Shown piece by piece: positions 1 to 6,304 of a DNA stretch of 8,132 nt. A model generated the notes under the pieces. It searched no databases. It saw only the letters and a list, made by a program, of their open reading frames with translations, and was not told where the DNA came from. A program made the translations under genes and the position numbers. Position 1 is the first letter of the stretch; every line of letters begins with the position of its first letter. The DNA comes from UBA6115 sp964534515 (lineage in GTDB: Bacteria; Bacillota; Clostridia; Christensenellales; Aristaeellaceae), in assembly GCA_964534515.1 (NCBI GenBank), contig CAZHPW010000100.1, forward strand, positions 1-8,132. The letters run 5' to 3'.

Positions 1-87
1 CCATCACAAAACGGCAGTGGTTAAATGAGGCGTTAACGTTTTAGAGTAGTATGAGCGTGGTTTTTTGCGTTTATAGCCAGTGTTTGT
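1..87. other. Region downstream of dapB, no gene seen
   Basis: This AT-richer stretch follows the dapB stop codon on the minus strand. No coding region, tRNA or strong terminator is visible. A weak nested inverted repeat is present (GTTAA at 20-24 with TTAAC at 33-37, flanked by AAAAC at 8-12 and GTTTT at 38-42). It has a 7-nt bulge and only A/T-rich outer pairs, so it is poor evidence for a terminator. The dap transcript may end here or continue to further genes left of the window. Confidence 0.5.
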
Positions 88-831
88 TTACAGTTTGCCG
101 ACCAGGTCTTCCATGTTATACAGCCCGGGCGCTTTGCCAATGAGGAACTGCGCCGCCCTCAAGGCCCCGGCCGCAAACACCGCGCGGTCCTGGGCGGCAT
201 GGGTGAGGAGCAGGGTCTCGCTCGGCCCGTAAAAGCCAACCTCGTGCTCGCCGGCTACCGTGCCGCCGCGCACGGCGTGCAGGCCGATTTCCTCAGGCTT
301 GCGGGCGCCCACCAGCCCTTCCCGGCCAAATACCTTCTGGCTGTCCGGGCGTTTAACCGCCTCATACAAGGTGAGCGCGGTGCCGGAGGGGCTGTCCGCC
401 TTTTGGTTGTGGTGCTTTTCTACAATCTCAATGTCAAAGCCGGGCAGCATCCGGGAAGCTTCCCTGGCCAGGCGGCGCAGGACATACACGCCAACCGACA
501 TATTGGCGGAGCGGAAAATGGCGATGCTGCCCATCGCGGCCTTGACCATTGCCTCCTCCTGCATGGTGTAGCCGGTGGTGCATAGCACACAGGGCAAATC
601 ACGCGCCATCGCGAAGTCCAGGATGTCCGGCAGCATCTTGGGGGAGGAGAAGTCAATCAAGACCTCCGCCTCTTCCTTGACTGCATTGATGTCCCGGTAG
701 GCGGCAAAGCCGGCGTCAGGGCTCTCATGGCTGTCCACTCCGCAGACAACCTCAAAGTTAAATAGATTGGCGTCTCTGGCAATCAAGCGGCCCATCCGAC
801 CGTTGACCCCGGTAATCATCAGTTTATTCAT
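88..831 (-). CDS. dapB: 4-hydroxy-tetrahydrodipicolinate reductase (DapB)
   Basis: DapB reduces 4-hydroxy-2,3,4,5-tetrahydrodipicolinate (the DapA product) to tetrahydrodipicolinate with NAD(P)H, in the cytoplasmic diaminopimelate/lysine pathway. The 247-residue protein has the N-terminal Rossmann motif GVNGRMGR (residues 8-15), an acidic residue D33 at the end of the second strand, CTTG (84-87), the catalytic segment EKHHNQK (138-144, with H140 and K144 aligning with E. coli H159 and K163), DSPSGTA (146-152) and RGGTVAGEHEV (188-198). D33 at that position is compatible with NADH use (inference). It is somewhat shorter than E. coli DapB (273), as is common in clostridia. The frame stays open upstream to 975, but the extension lies inside dapA, is low-complexity, and has no family match, so ATG at 831 is chosen. 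Its ATG overlaps the dapA TGA as ATGA (828-831). The Shine-Dalgarno is weak, a GGGG about 8 nt upstream, which suggests translational coupling to dapA. Confidence 0.96.
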   Translation of the reverse strand: MNKLMITGVNGRMGRLIARDANLFNFEVVCGVDSHESPDAGFAAYRDINAVKEEAEVLIDFSSPKMLPDILDFAMARDLPCVLCTTGYTMQEEAMVKAAMGSIAIFRSANMSVGVYVLRRLAREASRMLPGFDIEIVEKHHNQKADSPSGTALTLYEAVKRPDSQKVFGREGLVGARKPEEIGLHAVRGGTVAGEHEVGFYGPSETLLLTHAAQDRAVFAAGALRAAQFLIGKAPGLYNMEDLVGKL

Positions 832-1715
832 TTCAGTAACCCCAGTTTCTCCATCTCGTCTTTGAGTACGGCCTGGTTTTTCTCGCTCATGGGGATGAGG
901 GGCAGGCGCACCCGGTTCTCGCAGAAGCCCAACAGGTGAGCGCCTGCTTTGGCCGGGATGGGGTTGGTCTCGCAAAACAGCGCGTGAATGAGCGGCATCA
1001 ATTGCTTTTGCAGCCCTGCCGCCTGCTCATAATCTTTTTTGAGCATCGCGTCCGTCAAGTCCGCCGTCAACCTGGGCGTCACGTTGGAGAGAACGGAAAT
1101 TACGCCCAGGCCGCCCAAGGCCATCAAGGGCACAATCACCTCGTCCGTGCCTGAATAAAAGGCAATCCTATCCTCGCACAGGCGCATCATGTCGGTAATT
1201 TGAATCAAATCGCCGGAGGCCTCTTTCATCGCGATGATGTTGGGGTGGTGGGAAAGCTTGCCCAGGGTCTCGGGCAGCATGTTCAGCCCCGTCCTCGCGG
1301 GCACATTGTAAATGATGACCGGCAGGCTGCCCTCATCCGCGATGGCGGTGTAATGTGCGATGAGGCCCTGCTGGGTGGTCTTGTTGTAGTAGGGCGTCAC
1401 GCATAATTGGGCCTTTGCACCCAGGGCTTTGGCCTTCTTTGCCTGCTTGATGACGTGGGTGGTGTTGTTGCCGCCCGTCCCCGCGATAACCGGCACGCGG
1501 CCGCGGGCGCTGTCCACCACGGTTTTGACCGTCAACTCCCATTCGCTTTCCTCCATGGTGGAGGGTTCGCCGGTGGTGCCGCAGGCGATGAGGGCGCTGA
1601 CACCCTGCTCAATCTGCCAGTCCACCAGTTTTTCAAGCGCCTTTGTATCCACCCCCTGCTCGTTAAATGGGGTGATGATGGCTGTCGCCGTGCCTTTAAA
1701 AATGGGTGTCTTCAT
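828..1715 (-). CDS. dapA: 4-hydroxy-tetrahydrodipicolinate synthase (DapA)
   Basis: DapA condenses pyruvate with aspartate-4-semialdehyde through a Schiff base, the branch point into diaminopimelate/lysine synthesis. The 295-residue protein has the normal length and TIM-barrel pattern. GTTGE (46-50) supplies the two threonines T47/T48, VTPYYN gives Y110, YNVPARTG gives Y136 and R141, and MKEASGD carries the Schiff-base lysine K164. These align with E. coli T44/T45, Y107, Y133, R138 and K161, a constant offset of three. The SGTDE segment (188-192) matches the usual SGDD region. ATG at 1715 is preceded by GGAGG (1721-1725) at a 5-nt spacing, and that site directly follows the TGA of asd (1726-1728), so the two genes are closely coupled. 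dapA ends by overlapping the dapB start. Feedback inhibition by lysine cannot be judged from sequence alone. Confidence 0.97.
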   Translation of the reverse strand: MKTPIFKGTATAIITPFNEQGVDTKALEKLVDWQIEQGVSALIACGTTGEPSTMEESEWELTVKTVVDSARGRVPVIAGTGGNNTTHVIKQAKKAKALGAKAQLCVTPYYNKTTQQGLIAHYTAIADEGSLPVIIYNVPARTGLNMLPETLGKLSHHPNIIAMKEASGDLIQITDMMRLCEDRIAFYSGTDEVIVPLMALGGLGVISVLSNVTPRLTADLTDAMLKKDYEQAAGLQKQLMPLIHALFCETNPIPAKAGAHLLGFCENRVRLPLIPMSEKNQAVLKDEMEKLGLLK

Positions 1716-1725
1716 CGCGGCCTCC

Positions 1726-2814
1726 TCAAGTTCTTTTGATGTAGTCCTGCTTGCACAATTGCTCGGCCATCAATACCGCGCCGCCGGCAGCACCCCTGAG
1801 GGTGTTGTGGGACAGGCAGACAAAGCGCCAGTCCAGCAGTTTGTCCTCCCGGATTCTACCCACGGTGATGGCCATGCCCCTGCCCTCATCCCGGTCAAGC
1901 GCGGTCTGGGGCCTGTTGTCCTCCATCTTGTAGAGGATAAAGGGGTCAGGCGCTGAGGGCAGACCCAGTTGCTGGGGCAGGGTTTTGAAGTTCTGGATGC
2001 AGTCCAATATCTGCTGCTTTTCAGGCTTTCTGCGGAACTTGACCGACACCGCGGCCATGTGGCCGTCTGACACCGGCACCCTTAAGCATTGCGCGCTGAT
2101 GACAGGCAGCTCGCTGTGAACCACCTCGTCCATCACGGCGTTTAACTTGCCCCAGATTTTGAGCGGCTCTTGCTCGCTTTTTTCGTCCTCGCCCGCGATG
2201 TAGGGGTTTACGTTGTCCGCCATCTCAGGCCAGGTTTCCAGGGTCTTTCCGGCCCCTGACACCGCCTGGTAGGTGCAGACAGAAACGGCGATGGGCTCAT
2301 ACTCCCACAGCGCCTGCAGGACAGGCACATAGCTTTGAATGGAGCAGTTGGGCTTCACGGCGATAAAGCCCCTCTCAGTGCCCAGGCGCTTTCTTTGCTG
2401 GTGAATGAGCTGCGCGTGCTCCGGGTTGATTTCCGGTATCAGCATCGGCACATCCTTGACCATCCTGCAGGCGGAGTTGCAGCTGATGACCGGGATTTCG
2501 TTCTTGGCGTAGGCCTCTTCCAGCGCCCTGGTCTCCTCCTTGGGCAGGGAGACCGCGCAGAAAACAAAGTCCACCAGCCCGGCAACGGCCTTGATGTCGG
2601 AGGAATCAAGAACCTGCATGCCTTTTATCGCTTCGGGCAGGGCCGTTTTCATCTGCCAGCGCCCTTCTACTGCGTTCTTATAATTCATGCCCGCGCTTTT
2701 GGGGCTGGCCAGCAGGGCGGTCACCTGAAACCAGGGGTGGTCTGCCAGCAAGGTAATCAGTCGCTGGCCAACCATGCCGGTCGCGCCGATGATGCCCACT
2801 CTGTATTTTTCCAT
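1726..2814 (-). CDS. asd: Aspartate-semialdehyde dehydrogenase, archaeal/fungal type
   Basis: Asd reduces aspartyl-4-phosphate to aspartate-4-semialdehyde with NADPH, supplying DapA and the homoserine branch. Numbered from the ATG at 2814, the 362-residue protein has the dinucleotide motif GATGMVG (10-16), the catalytic cysteine C157 in KPNCSIQ, and the segment CLRVPVSDGH with substrate-binding R245 and general base H252. The KPNCS and RVPVxDGH signatures, with a length near 360, fit the archaeal/fungal-type family (TIGR00978-like) rather than the classical E. coli/B. subtilis form. The start needs a choice: the frame can begin at TTG 2820, but the ribosome binding site (AAGGA on the minus strand, around 2824-2828) lies only 3 nt from the TTG and 9 nt from the ATG at 2814, so the ATG is preferred. 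It is the first gene of asd-dapA-dapB and begins about 20 nt after a terminator-like hairpin, with no clear promoter of its own. Confidence 0.95.
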   Translation of the reverse strand: MEKYRVGIIGATGMVGQRLITLLADHPWFQVTALLASPKSAGMNYKNAVEGRWQMKTALPEAIKGMQVLDSSDIKAVAGLVDFVFCAVSLPKEETRALEEAYAKNEIPVISCNSACRMVKDVPMLIPEINPEHAQLIHQQRKRLGTERGFIAVKPNCSIQSYVPVLQALWEYEPIAVSVCTYQAVSGAGKTLETWPEMADNVNPYIAGEDEKSEQEPLKIWGKLNAVMDEVVHSELPVISAQCLRVPVSDGHMAAVSVKFRRKPEKQQILDCIQNFKTLPQQLGLPSAPDPFILYKMEDNRPQTALDRDEGRGMAITVGRIREDKLLDWRFVCLSHNTLRGAAGGAVLMAEQLCKQDYIKRT

Positions 2815-2831
2815 GCTCAAAATTCCTTTTT

Positions 2832-2866
2832 TGTATAAAAATCCCCGGCTGAAACACAGCCGGGGA
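2832..2866 (-). terminator. Intrinsic terminator or attenuator before asd
   Basis: A perfect 9-bp inverted repeat (CCCCGGCTG at 2843-2851 and CAGCCGGGG at 2857-2865, 5-nt loop, plus one outer A-T pair) is followed on the minus strand by ATTTTTATAC. The U-rich tail lies on the minus-strand side, so it acts on transcripts from the oxidoreductase/isomerase pair; the plus-strand side has no U-run. It starts about 10 nt after the isomerase stop codon. The asd ribosome binding site begins almost immediately after the tail. That makes it either a partial terminator between two transcription units or an attenuator controlling entry into the dap genes. Confidence 0.85.
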
Positions 2867-2874
2867 AGAGGGCT

Positions 2875-3696
2875 TTATTTCGCGCCAATCTGGCGGAAGG
2901 TCTCCATACTCAGCCGGGCGTCCTCAAAGGGGGACTCGGTGTAGGGCTCATCCTGTTCCAGCACCAGCCACTGCGCCTGCGCGTCAATGGCTGCCTCCAC
3001 CAAGGCTTCCGGCTCCTGGGAGCCATGGCCAAAAGGCCGGTAGGAGAAGCCGCTGCGGTCAATTTCCTCATCTTCGTTCAGGCCGATGAGGGCATAGGGC
3101 GTGCGGCCGGAGTTGTCCGACACGAAGTCCTTGATGTGCACAATGGGAGCCCTGCCCTTGTAGGAGGCCAGGTAGGTGATGGGGTCCACCCCCGCGTACT
3201 TGACCCAGCAGGTGTCAATCTCCGTCTGCAGCAGGTCTTCCGGCACCGCCTGGAAGATGAAGTCCAGGCCATATAGGCCGGACACCTTGGCAAACTCAAA
3301 ATCATGGTTGTGGTAGAGCAGCTGGATGCCGGCGTCCTTGCACTTCTGGCCGAAACGGACAATCAGGTTGAGCACCTTGGCAAAGCCGGGCATGCCGGGG
3401 CGGTCTTCCTCGCCCAGGTAAGGCACGGCGATGAACTTGATGCCCAGTTCCTTGTGGTAGGCAATCACCTTGTCCATGTCGGCCTGGATGTTTTGCAGCG
3501 GAACATGGCTGCTCACCGGCTCAAGCCCGATTTCGTTCAGCAGGGCTTTCATGTCCTGCGCGGAATAATCGTAGAAGCCGGCGAATTCCACGCCGTCAAA
3601 GCCCAGCTCCTTGACCTTTTTGAGCGTCCCGACCACGTCACGCGCCATTTCGTTGCGCACGCAGTAGAGTTGGTAGGCAATCGGCATTTTTTTCAT
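2875..3696 (-). CDS. Sugar phosphate isomerase/epimerase (xylose isomerase-like TIM barrel)
   Basis: This is a predicted cytoplasmic metal-dependent sugar or polyol isomerase/epimerase of the AP_endonuc_2/xylose-isomerase-like superfamily. The substrate is unknown. The 273-residue protein shows the usual metal-site segments in order: GFDGVEFAG (E37), SSHVP (H64), YHNHDFEF (H129, H131), TEIDTCWV (E159, D161), VHIKD (H187, D190), GHGS (H224) and VLEQDEP (E247). Length is normal for the family and no signal peptide is seen. The frame opens at TTG 3699, but ATG 3696 sits 7 nt from the AAGGGGA ribosome binding site (3704-3710), so the ATG is chosen. That site overlaps the TAA of the upstream oxidoreductase gene (3709-3711); the 12-nt gap implies one operon. 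Such isomerases commonly pair with Gfo/Idh/MocA oxidoreductases in inositol, keto-glycoside or sugar-acid routes. Which route applies here is open. Confidence 0.88.
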   Translation of the reverse strand: MKKMPIAYQLYCVRNEMARDVVGTLKKVKELGFDGVEFAGFYDYSAQDMKALLNEIGLEPVSSHVPLQNIQADMDKVIAYHKELGIKFIAVPYLGEEDRPGMPGFAKVLNLIVRFGQKCKDAGIQLLYHNHDFEFAKVSGLYGLDFIFQAVPEDLLQTEIDTCWVKYAGVDPITYLASYKGRAPIVHIKDFVSDNSGRTPYALIGLNEDEEIDRSGFSYRPFGHGSQEPEALVEAAIDAQAQWLVLEQDEPYTESPFEDARLSMETFRQIGAK

Positions 3697-3708
3697 CAAA
3701 CTGTCCCC

Positions 3709-4785
3709 TTAATCAAAGTAGTAGGGCTCGCCGGAGGCCGCGCTCTTGTAGATGGCTTCCAGAATCCTGGTCACCACAATGGCCTGCTCGGGCAGCACGC
3801 ACAGTTTGCCTTCGCCCCTGATGGCGGCGTGGAAGGTCATCTGTTCCAACACTTCAGGCTTGGCGGAGGAACCGGCGTAGAAGGCGACGGAGCCGGCCTT
3901 CAGGTCAGGCTTTTCCACAAACTGACGGCCGTGGCGCACCCCGTTGATGCGCAGCCCGTCATGGAAGTCAGCGCCGCCCTTGGTTCCGGACAGGGTGGTA
4001 GTCGCCTCTTCCACTTCCAGGGTGTTAAGCGCCCAGGCGGCGGAGAGCATGATGGTCGCGCCGTCTTCCATCACGACAAAGCCAAAGGCGCTGTCTTCAA
4101 CGGTAAACTTGTCCGGATCCCAGTCGCCCCAGGCGTTGGCGGCGTTGCGATCCTTGTTGAGTTTGTGGTAGGTGGTGCCAACGGCGTACTTGGGCTTGTA
4201 GTTGTCCATCGTCCACAGGGTCAAGTCCAGCGCGTGGGTGCCGATGTCAATCAGGGGACCGCCGCCCTGCTCATACTCATTCAGGAAAACGCCCCAGGTG
4301 GGCACGGCGCGGCGGCGTACGGCGTTAGCTTTGGCAAAATAAATCTCGCCCAGCTCGCCGGCTTCCATGGCGCTCTTTAGGTACATGCTGTCCGCGCGGT
4401 AGCGGCTCTGGTAGCCAACGGTCAGCAGCTTGCCGGTTTCCTTGGCGGCCTGCAGCATCTTGTGCGCTTCCTCGTAGTTAATGGCCATGGGCTTTTCGCA
4501 AAGCACATGCTTGCCCGCGTGCAGGGCGTCCACGGTGATGAAGCTGTGGCTGCGGTTGGGGGTGCAGACGTAAACCGCGTCCAGGTCCAACTTCAGCAGG
4601 TCTTTGTAATCGGTAAATACCTTGGCGTCCTTGGTGCCGAATTTCTTCGCGGTTTCCTGGGCGCGTTCCTCAATGATATCGCAAAAGGCGACCACATCGG
4701 CGTTGCCGACTGTCTGAATCGAAGGGAGATGTTTGTTGTTCGCGATTCCGCCGCAGCCGATGATGCCAAGTTTCAAGTTTTTCAT
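3709..4785 (-). CDS. Gfo/Idh/MocA family NAD(P)-dependent oxidoreductase
   Basis: This is a predicted NAD(P)-dependent dehydrogenase of sugars, polyols or their derivatives; the exact substrate cannot be read from the sequence. The 358-residue protein has an N-terminal Rossmann fold with GIIGCGGIA (7-15), VCTPNRSH (73-80), the family signature GKHVLCEKP (91-99, K98 being the expected catalytic/cofactor lysine) and GGGPLIDIGTHALDL (174-188, with D180 and H184 in the active-site position). These are the complete hallmarks of the family, with no missing key residue. The open frame extends to 4815, but ATG 4785 is preceded by GGAGG (4792-4796) at 6 nt and begins the conserved strand MKNLKLGIIG, so it is chosen. 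It is the first gene of a pair with the isomerase downstream and is served by the promoter at 4814-4842. No signal peptide is present, so it is likely cytoplasmic. Confidence 0.92.
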   Translation of the reverse strand: MKNLKLGIIGCGGIANNKHLPSIQTVGNADVVAFCDIIEERAQETAKKFGTKDAKVFTDYKDLLKLDLDAVYVCTPNRSHSFITVDALHAGKHVLCEKPMAINYEEAHKMLQAAKETGKLLTVGYQSRYRADSMYLKSAMEAGELGEIYFAKANAVRRRAVPTWGVFLNEYEQGGGPLIDIGTHALDLTLWTMDNYKPKYAVGTTYHKLNKDRNAANAWGDWDPDKFTVEDSAFGFVVMEDGATIMLSAAWALNTLEVEEATTTLSGTKGGADFHDGLRINGVRHGRQFVEKPDLKAGSVAFYAGSSAKPEVLEQMTFHAAIRGEGKLCVLPEQAIVVTRILEAIYKSAASGEPYYFD

Positions 4786-4813
4786 GTCCAACCTCCGGTT
4801 TATTGTTGACGTC

Positions 4814-4842
4814 ATTATAAGTCATCTTCTTTCATTTGTCAT
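4814..4842 (-). promoter_or_regulatory. Sigma-A promoter of the oxidoreductase/isomerase operon
   Basis: On the minus strand, ATGACA (4842-4837, five of six to TTGACA) is followed after exactly 17 nt by a perfect TATAAT (4819-4814). The predicted transcript start is near 4807, giving a leader of about 22 nt before the oxidoreductase ATG, with GGAGG inside it. This is the only strong minus-strand promoter seen upstream of both the sugar module and asd-dapA-dapB. Confidence 0.8.
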
Positions 4843-4888
4843 TGTTTTTTGGCCGATTTTGCGCGTGTTTTCCCGTGTTTTGATTTTG

Positions 4889-4920
4889 TTGATGAAAAGC
4901 GGCCGCTGAATCGTTATAAT
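4889..4920 (+). promoter_or_regulatory. Promoter of the D-Ala-D-Ala carboxypeptidase gene
   Basis: A perfect TATAAT lies at 4915-4920. The predicted start near 4927 leaves a leader of about 22 nt containing AAAGGAAG (4935-4942 region) before ATG 4949. The -35 is poor: TTGATG at 4889-4894 is the best hexamer, but its spacer would be 20 nt; nothing better lies at 17 nt. The promoter may therefore be weak, activator-dependent, or use another sigma factor. Confidence 0.55.
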
Positions 4921-4948
4921 ACTGACAGCCCCGAAAGGAAGTTATTGA

Positions 4949-6304
4949 ATGAAACGATTGCTCGCGCTCATATGCGTGCTTCTCTTGCTCGTTGTTCCGG
5001 CATTCGCCGGCCAGTACGGGACGCTTTCAAACGGCGTTTCCGGCGAGGCGGTCACCCGGCTGCAGCAGCGCCTGTTTGACGCGGGCTTCCTCAACACATC
5101 GCCTGACGGCGTGTACGGCAAGGGGACGGCCCAGGCGGTCAGAAGCGCGCAGAAAGCCTTGAACGAAAAAGGGCACAAGCTGGCGGTGGACGGCATCGCC
5201 GGCGCCGCGACCCAGGCCTTGCTCTTTGATGACGCGGTCATGCTCCCCTTCATTGATTACTCTTCCGGCACCATTGGCAAGCGGGTCATGGACATGCAAA
5301 CACGCCTCATCGACCTCAAGTTCCTAAAAGGCGTGGCGGATGGCCACTTTGGCGGGCAAACCCTGGATGCTTTGAAAGCCTTCCAGCAGCACTTAAAGGA
5401 CAAAGGCGCTGAGGGCATCCAGGTTAACGGCGTCATGGACGAAGCCAGCCGCAACTGGCTCAAGCCCGGCAGCGACCTGTCTCCCTTTGGCATCATCGCG
5501 CCGGAGTTCTTTGACCGCACCCAACCCCTCAGCCTGCAGGATGACTTCTTAAATTCGGAAGCCGCCCTGGTCGCGGACGCGAAGACCGGCAAAATTCTTT
5601 ACGCCAAAAACGCGCAGGAGCGCCTCTACCCGGCCAGCACCACCAAGATGATGACCTTGCTCCTGGCGCTTGAGCGGGGCAATCTGGATGAGGTGGTCAC
5701 CCTGCCCGCGTCAACCGGTGAAATTGCCAGGGATTCCTCTCTGGTGCCGGTCTACCCGGGGGAGAAGATGAGCATGCGGGATTTGCTGTATGGCCTCATG
5801 CTCCGCTCGGGCAATGACGCGGCCAATGCCATCGCAGAAATCTGTGCCGGCTCCATTGAGCAATTTGTGGAGCAGATGAATGCCAAAGCAAAAGAGTTGG
5901 GCATGGAGGGTACCCACTTCACCAACCCACATGGCTATCACGATCCGGAGCATTACTCAACGGCCAAAGACCTGTTGATTTTGGCCTACGCAGGCATGTC
6001 CAACCCGGATTTTGTTTCCATCGCTTCCGCTCTGAACTACACCATGCAGCCCACCGAAAAGCGCGGCATCCTGGGTATCTACAATACCAATGAGTTGTTA
6101 AGTTCCGCCTCTCCCCATTTCTACCCGGGGGCTTACGGCATCAAGAGCGGGTTTACCAACGCGGCGGGCTTTTGCTACGTGGGCGCCGCGAAAAAAGATG
6201 ACAGCGTATTGTACGCTGCCATCTTGAAATCCCGCACCCGCAACCGCGGGTGGGACGATATGGCGAATTTGTTCAACTATGGTTTCGCCTCGATTGCTGA
6301 ATGA
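4949..6304 (+). CDS. Secreted D-alanyl-D-alanine carboxypeptidase with two PG-binding domains
   Basis: This is a predicted low-molecular-mass penicillin-binding protein (peptidase S11, DacF-like) that removes the terminal D-Ala from peptidoglycan pentapeptides outside the membrane, limiting cross-linking. Of 451 residues, 1-20 form a signal peptide (KR, hydrophobic core, AFA before G21). Two PG_binding_1-like repeats follow (about 29-92 and 107-171), each with the hydrophobic LQxRL/MQTRL helix start and a DG.(A/F)G turn. The catalytic domain runs from about 203 to 451 with the full S11 triad: S230-T-T-K233 (SxxK), S287-G-N289 (SxN) and K399-S-G401 (KTG-type box). The usual PBP5-type C-terminal beta domain and membrane-anchoring helix are absent; the protein ends soon after the catalytic core. 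The start is supported by AAAGGAAG about 7 nt upstream and by the signal peptide. Its TGA directly abuts the stop codon of the convergent amylase gene. Confidence 0.93.
   Translation: MKRLLALICVLLLLVVPAFAGQYGTLSNGVSGEAVTRLQQRLFDAGFLNTSPDGVYGKGTAQAVRSAQKALNEKGHKLAVDGIAGAATQALLFDDAVMLPFIDYSSGTIGKRVMDMQTRLIDLKFLKGVADGHFGGQTLDALKAFQQHLKDKGAEGIQVNGVMDEASRNWLKPGSDLSPFGIIAPEFFDRTQPLSLQDDFLNSEAALVADAKTGKILYAKNAQERLYPASTTKMMTLLLALERGNLDEVVTLPASTGEIARDSSLVPVYPGEKMSMRDLLYGLMLRSGNDAANAIAEICAGSIEQFVEQMNAKAKELGMEGTHFTNPHGYHDPEHYSTAKDLLILAYAGMSNPDFVSIASALNYTMQPTEKRGILGIYNTNELLSSASPHFYPGAYGIKSGFTNAAGFCYVGAAKKDDSVLYAAILKSRTRNRGWDDMANLFNYGFASIAE

Noticed and set aside
8..42. Inverted repeat after dapB as terminator
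   Set aside because: Two 5-bp, mostly A/T stems separated by a 7-nt bulge and lacking a GC-rich core or proper U-tract.
832..975. N-terminal extension of the dapB frame by 48 codons
   Set aside because: It lies fully inside dapA, has low-complexity Arg/Pro-rich composition, and the conserved Rossmann strand starts right after ATG 831, which forms a standard ATGA overlap.
2814..2875. Lysine riboswitch (L-box) controlling the dap genes
   Set aside because: The gap is only about 60 nt and is occupied by a simple hairpin; the lysine aptamer is well over 150 nt.
3304..4380. Long plus-strand open frame (358 codons) antisense to the oxidoreductase gene
   Set aside because: The opposite strand encodes a protein with all family motifs. 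The antisense translation has no recognisable motif and is rich in V, G and H as expected for a mirror of biased codons.
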